Assembly: GCA_017941505.1 (NCBI GenBank)
Contig: JAGAWH010000082.1
Coordinates: forward strand, 1-25,653
From: Faecalicoccus sp.
GTDB lineage: Bacteria > Bacillota_I > Bacilli_A > Erysipelotrichales > Erysipelotrichaceae
Length of the DNA: 25,653 nt
Reading direction: 5' to 3'
The notes under the pieces are model-generated. The model did no database searches. It was not told the DNA's origin and worked only from the letters and a program-made list of their open reading frames with translations. Every line of letters begins with the position of its first letter. The first letter of the stretch is position 1. The translations under genes and the position numbers were made by a program. Below are positions 7,836-14,492 of this stretch, piece after piece.

Positions 7836-8777
7836 ATGAAGAAGATATTAATTACAGGCGGGACTGTTTTTGTCAGCAAATATACAGCCGATTATATGGT
7901 GAAAAGAGGATATGATGTTTATGTTTTAAACAGGGGAAATCATGAACAGATAGAAGGAGTTACTCTTTTGCAGGGAGACAGACATAATGCAGCTTCTCTT
8001 TTAAAAGACCATCATTTTGATGTCGTTCTGGATATTACGGCCTATAGCGAAAAAGATATTCGTGATTTTGCAAGGGCGCTGGGCAGCTATGATCAATATA
8101 TTATGGTAAGCTCAAGTGCTGTATATCCGGAAACAGGAAAACAGCCTTTCGTCGAGGAAGAGATTCTCGGACCTAATAAATTTTGGAAAGACTATGGAAC
8201 CGATAAGATTGCGGCTGAGCGTGCTCTGCTTGAAATGGTACCGGATGCTTATATCGTCCGTCCGCCTTATTTATACGGACCGATGAACAATGTCTATCGG
8301 GAAGCCTTTGTGTTTGAATGTGCTCTGGCAAACCGCCCATTTTATCTGCCTAAGGATGGCAGCATGAAATTACAGTTTTTTATGGTTGATGATCTGTGCC
8401 GCCTTTTTGAAATCCTGATGGATACAAAACCCAAAGAACATATCCTAAATGTTGGAAATAAAGAAAGTATCCGTATTAAAGACTGGGTAAATTTATGTTA
8501 TGCCTGTGCAGATAAGAAGCCGTTCTTTATAGAAGTGCATCAGGAAATTGATCAAAGGAAATACTTTCCGTTTTATGAATATGAATATTACCTCGATGTA
8601 ACGAAACAGAATCAAATTTTGACAGATACTATGAGTATGGAAAAAGGATTAGGCTTGTGTTATGAATGGTATCTTAACCATAAAAATGAGGTAAAAAGGA
8701 AGCCACTGCTGGAATTTATTGAGCAAAATCCAGATATTTTTAAGAAAAATTCAAGAACTTTTATTAAATTTAAGTAA
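7836..8777 (+). CDS. NAD-dependent epimerase/dehydratase family protein (atypical extended SDR)
   Basis: A 313-residue short-chain dehydrogenase/reductase of the extended, nucleotide-sugar type. The N-terminal cofactor motif is TGGTVFVS (residues 7-14), where most relatives have Gly at the last position; the same Ser occurs, from memory, in a clostridial subgroup. The central VSSSAVY strand and the YGTDK catalytic pair (Tyr and Lys of YxxxK) are intact, followed by RPPYLYGP. This argues for an active enzyme, but the substrate cannot be read from sequence. The start at 7836 follows AAGGAGAAAGGG; the open frame extends back to 7791, but that part is the divIC terminator. No sugar-pathway neighbours are present. 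Confidence 0.82.
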   Translation: MKKILITGGTVFVSKYTADYMVKRGYDVYVLNRGNHEQIEGVTLLQGDRHNAASLLKDHHFDVVLDITAYSEKDIRDFARALGSYDQYIMVSSSAVYPETGKQPFVEEEILGPNKFWKDYGTDKIAAERALLEMVPDAYIVRPPYLYGPMNNVYREAFVFECALANRPFYLPKDGSMKLQFFMVDDLCRLFEILMDTKPKEHILNVGNKESIRIKDWVNLCYACADKKPFFIEVHQEIDQRKYFPFYEYEYYLDVTKQNQILTDTMSMEKGLGLCYEWYLNHKNEVKRKPLLEFIEQNPDIFKKNSRTFIKFK

Positions 8778-8800
8778 AATATTTCAAAAATGTTATTTTT

Positions 8801-8829
8801 TTTCCTTTCTGTTATGCCTTTGTTATATC
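8801..8829 (+). promoter_or_regulatory. Possible promoter of the winged-helix regulator
   Basis: TGTTATATC (8821-8829) reads as an extended -10; the best -35 candidate at proper spacing is the poor TTTCCT (8801-8806). A short ATATC/GATAT inverted repeat (8825-8839) covers the likely start point. Weak evidence. Confidence 0.3.
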
Positions 8830-8873
8830 TCTCTGATATCATGGTTTCGAAAAAAAAGAGGAGGAAAAAAATT

Positions 8874-9413
8874 ATGTCTAAACTTAAAGTGTTATCTGTT
8901 TATGTTGAAGTGGATTTAATGGAAGAGGTCTTAGAGCAATCAAAAGGTTTATTTAAGGTAGAAGAAAACAGCTATACATACCTGAAACCTATCACAAAAG
9001 TATCGCAGCATACCAAGATTGAGAATGGTTTCTGCAGTAACGGAGAACTGGTATTTGATCTGCAGCATAATGAAAGATATTTGGAAAAAACGCTTATATC
9101 TGGTGATATTTCTTACTTTTTTGACAGAAAGATAGTAAAACGCGGTGATGAAATACTGCATATGCCTCCGGGGGAAACTGAATTGTTAGTGTACCTTATG
9201 GAGCGCCCAAAAAGAGTATTATCTAAAGAAGTGATCATCGAAGAGTTTGCTGAAAGAGGCCAGTCATTGTCACCGGAATCCATTACAATGCGTATTCAAA
9301 GAATACGTCAATGTCTCAATGATCCCTATACAAAGCCAAAGTATATTGGAACAAAAATCGGCTTAGGCTATTGTTGGATGCAGGATACATCTGTAGTATA
9401 TAAACTCTTTTAA
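8874..9413 (+). CDS. Orphan winged-helix transcriptional regulator (OmpR/PhoB-type DNA-binding domain)
   Basis: The 179-residue protein has a C-terminal OmpR/PhoB-type winged helix (about residues 95-170). The N-terminal strands lead into PPGETELLVYLMERPKRVLS, then a recognition-helix region (SPESITMRIQRIRQCL) and the wing GTKIGLGYCW. The first 90 residues do not show the receiver-domain Asp/Asp/Lys pattern and I cannot name them; they may be a degenerate receiver or a separate sensor. No histidine kinase is nearby. The start at 8874 follows AGAGGAGG (8857-8864); the frame is open to 8790, but that would place coding sequence before the ribosome binding site. It likely binds DNA; target and signal are unknown. 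Confidence 0.8.
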   Translation: MSKLKVLSVYVEVDLMEEVLEQSKGLFKVEENSYTYLKPITKVSQHTKIENGFCSNGELVFDLQHNERYLEKTLISGDISYFFDRKIVKRGDEILHMPPGETELLVYLMERPKRVLSKEVIIEEFAERGQSLSPESITMRIQRIRQCLNDPYTKPKYIGTKIGLGYCWMQDTSVVYKLF

Positions 9414-9445
9414 AACTCGGGCAGCCGGCTAAAGAACAAAAATAC

Positions 9446-9474
9446 TTGTCAAACGTTTTCTGAATCAGTATAAT
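9446..9474 (+). promoter_or_regulatory. Sigma-A promoter of glgP with cre-like site
   Basis: TTGTCA (9446-9451), 17-base spacer, TATAAT (9469-9474): a strong vegetative promoter. Overlapping the -35 and spacer, bases 9447-9461 match 8 of 10 fixed positions of the CcpA operator consensus WTGNAANCGNWNNCW, centred on the palindrome AAACGTTT (9451-9458). CcpA control is inferred. Confidence 0.8.
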
Positions 9475-9498
9475 ATCAAATACTGCGGAGGAAAGAAT

Positions 9499-11910
9499 AT
9501 GTCAAATCGTTTTGATTCAAAAGAAGCGTTCGTAGAGCGTTTTAAAGCAGAGCTATCCGCGACTTATGGTCGTGATTTTGAGGATACTTATCGCGATGAA
9601 AGATATATCGTTTTAGGTAATATGATTCGAGATTACGCTACAAACAACTGGCGTATCACAAAAAATGCAATCCGAAAATCTGAAAGCAAACAGTTATACT
9701 ACTTCTCAATGGAATTCCTAATGGGAAGATTATTAACGAATAACTTAATGAACCTTGGCATTTATGACGTTGTAAAAGAAGGATTAAATGAATTAGGCAT
9801 TGATATCAATGACATGGAAATCACAGAAAGTGATGCCGGCTTAGGAAACGGTGGTTTAGGCCGTCTGGCTGCATGCTTCTTAGATTCCTTAGCTTCATTG
9901 AATTTAGCAGGACACGGTAACTGTATTCGTTACCGCTATGGATTATTTAAACAGAAAATTGTAAATAATTCACAGGTTGAACTGCCTGACTGCTGGTTGA
10001 AAAACGGAAACGTTTGGGAAATCTGGAGACCGGACCACGCTGTACGTGTTAAATTCGGCGGTACCATTGATGGTTATATGGATGGTAACGGTAAATTCCA
10101 GACCAACTATACACCGAACTTTATCGTTCGAGCTGTACCGTATGATGAACCAATCGTTGGTTACCATACACCAACCACAAACACACTTCGTTTATGGGAT
10201 GCAGACGTAGATGAAACATCTGTTACAGCCGGTAACTTTGCAAAATATTTAAATGATGTAACGGCGATTACCGCAAATGTATATCCGGATGATTCTACAG
10301 AAGAAGGAAAAGAACTTCGTTTAAAACAGGAGTACTTCTTCGTATGTGCCGGTATCGATCAGATTATCCGTTCCCATTTACGTGTTTATCCTTCTTTAGA
10401 TAACTTAGGTGATAAAGTTGCGATTCAGTTAAACGATACCCATCCGGTATTGGTTGTTCCTGAATTGATGCGTGTACTCATGGATACTTATGATTATCAA
10501 TGGGATAAGGCATGGCAGATTGTCCGGAAAACGGTTGCATATACAAACCATACCGTTATGGCAGAAGCTTTGGAAAAATGGAATCAGAACATGGTTCGTA
10601 CCTTATTGCCGCGTGTATATATGATCATTGAAGAAATTGATCGTCGATTCAAGTATGAAATTGAACACAATGGATTCGGTCATTTATGGAATAATGTTGC
10701 GATTTTGAAAGAAGGACAGGTTCATATGGCAAACCTGGCCATCGTGGGAAGCCACAGCGTTAATGGTGTGGCGGCAATCCACTCCAAGATTCTGGTTGAC
10801 AGTGTCATGAAGGATTTCGCAACAATTTATCCGGGTCTTTTCAACAATAAGACAAACGGTGTTACACACCGCCGCTGGCTGATGTATTCTAACCCTCAGC
10901 TGACACAGCTGTTAGATGATACAATCGGTGATGAATGGAAGATTCATCCTGAAAAGCTGCAGGATTTAATGGCTTATGTTGATGATCCTGTTATCCAGAA
11001 GCGTTTCATGGAAGTTAAGCTGGAACGTAAGAAAATTCTAGCTGAGTATGTTAAGAAAACTTTGAATATTGATGTAGATGTGAATTCAATCTTCGACTGC
11101 CAGGCTAAGCGTCTGCACGCTTACAAGCGTCAGTTATTGAATATTTTCCAGATTATGCATTTATACCTGAAGATGAAGGAAGAACCAAGTTTCCGTATTG
11201 TTCCTAGAACATTCTTCTTCTCCGCAAAAGCGGCTCCGGGCTATGCATTAGCGAAGGAAATCATCAAATTAATCAATATGGTTGCTCAAAAGGTCAATGC
11301 TGACCCTGAAACCAACGCTTACTTAAAGGTTGTATTTATTCCGAACTATTCGGTATCCGTTGCAGAAATTCTTTTAAATGCGGCAGATGTCAGTGAACAG
11401 ATCTCTACAGCAGGTAAAGAGGCAAGTGGTACCGGTAACATGAAGTACATGATGAATGGTGCTATCACATTAGGTACTTTAGATGGAGCTAACGTTGAAA
11501 TCGTTGAACAGGTTGGATATGAAAATGCGGAAATTTTCGGTCTGCATGTAGAAGATATTCATGAAGTTCAGAAAGAAAATTCATACAATGTTTGGGATAT
11601 CTATCACAACAACTATAGAATTAGACGCTTGATCGATTCATTAAAGAACGGAACATGGTCACGTAATCCGGATGAATTCCAGTTGATTTACAACGATTTG
11701 ATGTTACGTAATGATGAATTCTATGTATTAGCTGACTTTGATGCGTATGTATTCGCACAGCGTCAGGTTCAGAAGCGTTATACGGATAAGAGTAAGTGGG
11801 CTCGTACAATGTTGATCAACATTGCGAAGTCCGGTTATTTCTCAAGTGACCGTACAATTGCGCAATACGCAGAAGAAATTTGGGATTTAAAACCAATTCC
11901 ATTTGAATAG
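9499..11910 (+). CDS. glgP: Glycogen/maltodextrin phosphorylase
   Basis: An 803-residue GT35 phosphorylase that releases glucose-1-phosphate from alpha-1,4-glucans using pyridoxal phosphate. Family blocks are in order: YYFSMEFLMGRLLTNNL (about 67-83), ESDAGLGNGGLGRLAACF (about 112-129), AIQLNDTHP, the GVTHRRWL block, and the cofactor-binding EASGTGNMKYMMNG with Lys649. Full length for bacterial enzymes. GGAGGAAAG precedes the ATG. No glgA, glgB, glgC or malQ neighbour is seen, so glycogen and maltodextrin use cannot be told apart here. It is a single-gene unit, with promoter upstream and terminator after the stop. Confidence 0.96.
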   Translation: MSNRFDSKEAFVERFKAELSATYGRDFEDTYRDERYIVLGNMIRDYATNNWRITKNAIRKSESKQLYYFSMEFLMGRLLTNNLMNLGIYDVVKEGLNELGIDINDMEITESDAGLGNGGLGRLAACFLDSLASLNLAGHGNCIRYRYGLFKQKIVNNSQVELPDCWLKNGNVWEIWRPDHAVRVKFGGTIDGYMDGNGKFQTNYTPNFIVRAVPYDEPIVGYHTPTTNTLRLWDADVDETSVTAGNFAKYLNDVTAITANVYPDDSTEEGKELRLKQEYFFVCAGIDQIIRSHLRVYPSLDNLGDKVAIQLNDTHPVLVVPELMRVLMDTYDYQWDKAWQIVRKTVAYTNHTVMAEALEKWNQNMVRTLLPRVYMIIEEIDRRFKYEIEHNGFGHLWNNVAILKEGQVHMANLAIVGSHSVNGVAAIHSKILVDSVMKDFATIYPGLFNNKTNGVTHRRWLMYSNPQLTQLLDDTIGDEWKIHPEKLQDLMAYVDDPVIQKRFMEVKLERKKILAEYVKKTLNIDVDVNSIFDCQAKRLHAYKRQLLNIFQIMHLYLKMKEEPSFRIVPRTFFFSAKAAPGYALAKEIIKLINMVAQKVNADPETNAYLKVVFIPNYSVSVAEILLNAADVSEQISTAGKEASGTGNMKYMMNGAITLGTLDGANVEIVEQVGYENAEIFGLHVEDIHEVQKENSYNVWDIYHNNYRIRRLIDSLKNGTWSRNPDEFQLIYNDLMLRNDEFYVLADFDAYVFAQRQVQKRYTDKSKWARTMLINIAKSGYFSSDRTIAQYAEEIWDLKPIPFE

Positions 11911-11913
11911 AAT

Positions 11914-11944
11914 AAGGGGCCTTTTATAGGTCCTTTTATCTTTT
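11914..11944 (+). terminator. Terminator after glgP
   Basis: Stem AAGGGGCC (11914-11921) pairs with GGTCCTTT (11929-11936) with two G-U pairs, loop TTTTATA, followed by a T-rich but interrupted tail. The next start codon is only 12 bases beyond, so some read-through into dxr is possible. Confidence 0.6.
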
Positions 11945-11955
11945 AAGGTGATGAA

Positions 11956-13089
11956 ATGAAAAGAATATTATTATTAGGTGCAACCGGTTCTATCGGAACC
12001 CAGACCATCGATGTTGTACGCCAGCATCCGGATCAATTTGAATTGGTAGGAGTTACCGCCGGAAGACAGACAGCTAAGCTGGCAGCTGTTGTCAAAGAGT
12101 TTCCATCCATTCAAACCGTTGGAGTCGATATAAAGGATGACACAGTCTTTGATGCCCAAAATGTATATTATGGAGAAGATTCCATGGTGAAGTGCATCGA
12201 AAATTGTGACTTCGATTTGTTAGTAAATGCGGTGGTAGGCTTTAGAGGTTTAAAACCAACCCTTGCAGCTTTAGAAAAGAATATTGATGTTGCCCTTGCC
12301 AACAAGGAATCCCTGGTTGCCGGAGGTATGCTGGTACGGAAAATGTTAGAAAAGACGGGCAGAAAGTTATATCCGATTGATTCTGAACATTCCGCTATTT
12401 TCCAATGCCTGCAGGGTAACGATAAAAAAGATGTAAAACGATTAATTATTACTGCCAGCGGTGGAAGCTTCCGTGATAAAAAGAGAAGCGAACTTACCGA
12501 CGTTACGGTTGAACAGACTTTAAATCATCCGAATTGGTCTATGGGAAAGCGCATCACCGTGGACAGCGCCACAATGGTCAATAAGGGATTTGAAGTGATA
12601 GAGGCCCATTATTTATTCGAAATGCCTTTTGATCAGATCGATGTCGTACTTCATAGAGAAAGTTATGTTCATTCTATGGTGGAGTATAACGACAATGCGG
12701 TTATCGCTCAGATTGGTTCAGCAGATATGCGTCTGCCGATCCAATATGCGCTGTGTTACCCAGAAAGACCGGTATTAAAGGAAGATAAACCATTGGATCT
12801 GACGGAAACGTTAACGATGCATTTTCAAAAGATGGACTATGATAGGTATCCGATTTTAAGGACCGCATATGAAATCGGAAGAAAAGAAGGTAATTTGGGA
12901 GCCGTATTTAATGGGGCAGACGAGCAGGCGGTTGAATTGTTCTTGAAAGAGAAGATATCCTTCCTGCAAATAGAAGAAAGTATTCTCTACGCTTTAGACA
13001 ATATTCCGTATATTGAAGATCCAACTTACCAACAGCTGGAAGAAAGCGATCTTATGGCACGCAAGCTTGTCCGGGAGCACTGGGACTAG
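11956..13089 (+). CDS. dxr: 1-deoxy-D-xylulose 5-phosphate reductoisomerase
   Basis: A 377-residue enzyme of the methylerythritol phosphate pathway, converting DXP to MEP with NADPH and a divalent metal. The NADPH motif GATGSIG (8-14), the NKESLVAGG block (116-124), metal ligands in IDSEHS (Asp142, Glu144), the ASGGSFRD loop (167-174), HPNWSMGKRI with His191, and NKGFEVIEAH are all present. The start follows AAGGTGATG. No promoter of its own is obvious in the 45-base gap after glgP, so it may rely on read-through. The usual companions (uppS, cdsA, rseP) are absent. Isoprenoid precursors made here feed undecaprenyl phosphate, which the flippase pathway at 3.9 kb also uses. Confidence 0.97.
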   Translation: MKRILLLGATGSIGTQTIDVVRQHPDQFELVGVTAGRQTAKLAAVVKEFPSIQTVGVDIKDDTVFDAQNVYYGEDSMVKCIENCDFDLLVNAVVGFRGLKPTLAALEKNIDVALANKESLVAGGMLVRKMLEKTGRKLYPIDSEHSAIFQCLQGNDKKDVKRLIITASGGSFRDKKRSELTDVTVEQTLNHPNWSMGKRITVDSATMVNKGFEVIEAHYLFEMPFDQIDVVLHRESYVHSMVEYNDNAVIAQIGSADMRLPIQYALCYPERPVLKEDKPLDLTETLTMHFQKMDYDRYPILRTAYEIGRKEGNLGAVFNGADEQAVELFLKEKISFLQIEESILYALDNIPYIEDPTYQQLEESDLMARKLVREHWD

Positions 13090-13115
13090 ACCGTAAACCA
13101 TTTTTACGGTAAAAT
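13087..13115 (+). promoter_or_regulatory. Possible promoter with inverted repeat in the spacer
   Basis: A perfect 8-bp inverted repeat, ACCGTAAA (13090-13097) and TTTACGGT (13103-13110), separated by 5 bases, starts one base after the dxr stop. No T tract follows, so it is not a standard terminator. TAGACC (13087-13092) and TAAAAT (13110-13115) sit 17 bases apart and could be -35 and -10, which would place the repeat between them as an operator. Confidence 0.4.
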
Positions 13116-13146
13116 TAAAGAGGTACTATTCTGAGGAGTAATATTT

Positions 13147-14433
13147 ATGAAGAAACACTTGGAATATAAAATCGCAGCAGCACTGGCAGTTTCCGCAATG
13201 GCACTGCCGGGAGTCATTTACGCAAAACCGGTCATGGAAGTCGTTTATCCTGGACCGGATGTAGTTATTAATACACCGGAAGATTTCATTAACGTATTCT
13301 GTTCGGTGAGAGTATTAAACGAATTTAACGAAGAAGTACCGGCATTGATTATGGAAGTCAATCGGGATAATTACGGAATTATTCTGGCCGGAAAGCCTTT
13401 CTATGATGATTACTGTATCAATAATCCGGATATGGCCAATGCGATTAATTCGATTTTGATTGAATCGGATGCGCATAGAAGCTATGAAGATTATTTTAAT
13501 CAGGCAATGGAAGTACAAACGATATTAGAACAGGAAGCAGCAGCTCAGGCCGAAATGGAGCAGGCTGCTCTGCAAGCTGAAATGGAAGCAGCAGCCCAGG
13601 CCGAGATGGAACAGGCTGCTCTTCAGGCTGAAGTGGAACAGGCAGCAGTAGGAGCCCCTGTAGAGGAAGTACCGGTTGAAACTTTGCCGGCTGAAGAAGC
13701 CGTAACGGAAGAAATACCGGCAGAAGCAGAAACTGCTTTAGAGGAAGCTGTTCAAGAAAGTGCAGAACCTGTTGTTTTGGCAGCGGTATATCCTGCTGCC
13801 ATGGAAGCACCGCAAACGCTGGAAGTGATAGCTGAACCGGTATCTGTGAGCGAATCTCCACTTTTAACAATGCTGGCAAAATCAGAACCTGCCCAGACTG
13901 AAACTTTAGAAGAAGTCACCGCTCCTGTGGAGGAGGTAACTCCGGAGGTTGTTGAGACTGTTGAACCGGTTGTGCAGGAAGTAGTTCCGATTGAAGAATT
14001 GTCTCAACCGACTGTTGAACAGGCAGCCCCTGTGACAGATACGGAAGCACCGGTTGTCGAAAAGATGGAGACAACTTCTGATAGCTCTCAAGATACTTCA
14101 GCAGCGCAAAGTTTCGTGGATCGTTACCTAAAAGATGGTGCAGGAAATATCTATACAGCAGCTACACCATCCAATTACACGCGTATTATCGGTTCCTTAA
14201 AGGAATGGAATAATTTACCGGCATCGGTACAGAATGAAATTAATTCCATCTTGATGTCATCGGTAGGAATAAGTTATCAATCATTACTTCAACAGGCCCA
14301 GCAGATCGCATCGGGAGCAATTAATCGTGTCAATACAGGCGTATCTGAGCAAACAGGATTATTTGCGATGTTGGCAGGTATCAGTGCACTGGCATCCGGT
14401 TTATTTTATCGTAAGCAAAGAGGCAGAGAATAA
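13147..14433 (+). CDS. Secreted, surface-anchored protein with duplicated end domains and Ala/Glu/Pro stalk
   Basis: A 428-residue precursor of unknown function. Residues 1-26 are a signal peptide (Lys-rich start, hydrophobic core, cleavage after GVIYA). Residues about 41-125 and 315-388 look like two copies of one small helical domain, sharing an NY pair, an INSIL helix and a Y....QA ending. Between them lies a low-complexity acidic stalk with a 17-residue tandem duplication (131-147, 148-164) and many Pro-Val-Glu triplets. The C-terminus has TG, a hydrophobic helix (405-420) and RKQRGRE, the plan of a sortase signal but without LPXTG. GAGGAG precedes the ATG. Likely exposed on the cell surface; binding or spacer roles are guesses. 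Confidence 0.8.
   Translation: MKKHLEYKIAAALAVSAMALPGVIYAKPVMEVVYPGPDVVINTPEDFINVFCSVRVLNEFNEEVPALIMEVNRDNYGIILAGKPFYDDYCINNPDMANAINSILIESDAHRSYEDYFNQAMEVQTILEQEAAAQAEMEQAALQAEMEAAAQAEMEQAALQAEVEQAAVGAPVEEVPVETLPAEEAVTEEIPAEAETALEEAVQESAEPVVLAAVYPAAMEAPQTLEVIAEPVSVSESPLLTMLAKSEPAQTETLEEVTAPVEEVTPEVVETVEPVVQEVVPIEELSQPTVEQAAPVTDTEAPVVEKMETTSDSSQDTSAAQSFVDRYLKDGAGNIYTAATPSNYTRIIGSLKEWNNLPASVQNEINSILMSSVGISYQSLLQQAQQIASGAINRVNTGVSEQTGLFAMLAGISALASGLFYRKQRGRE
13537..13638 (+). repeat. 51-bp tandem repeat (two copies) within the surface protein gene
   Basis: Copy 1 is 13537-13587 and copy 2 is 13588-13638. They differ at 6 of 51 bases, five of them synonymous, and encode AAAQAEMEQAALQAEME and the same with one Met-to-Val change. 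A part copy follows. The synonymous drift means the duplication is not brand new. Confidence 0.85.
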
Positions 14434-14446
14434 TGCCTCTTTTTTT
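14417..14446 (+). terminator. Terminator of the surface protein gene
   Basis: Stem AAAGAGGCA (14417-14425) pairs with TGCCTCTTT (14434-14442), loop GAGAATAA that contains the stop codon, followed by a T run to 14446. Nine perfect pairs. Confidence 0.9.
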
Positions 14447-14459
14447 CATGGGACTTTTC

Positions 14460-14468
14460 TGTTATAGT
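14460..14468 (+). promoter_or_regulatory. Extended -10 promoter of the RDD-PHP gene
   Basis: TGTTATAGT is an extended -10 element; the -35 position falls in or just after the upstream T run and is poor. It lies 24 bases before the start codon, leaving room for the AAGGAAAGG site. Confidence 0.5.
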
Positions 14469-14492
14469 ATCTAAGGAAAGGTTTGTGATTGC

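Noticed and set aside
8719..8919. Small plus-strand frame between the SDR gene and the regulator
   Set aside because: It overlaps the ends of both genes, is mostly low-complexity, and the ribosome binding site inside it belongs to the regulator.
13496..13879. 127-codon open frame on the minus strand opposite the surface protein stalk
   Set aside because: It is a Leu/Pro/Gln-rich shadow created by the low-complexity Glu/Ala/Val codons on the plus strand, with no ribosome binding site.
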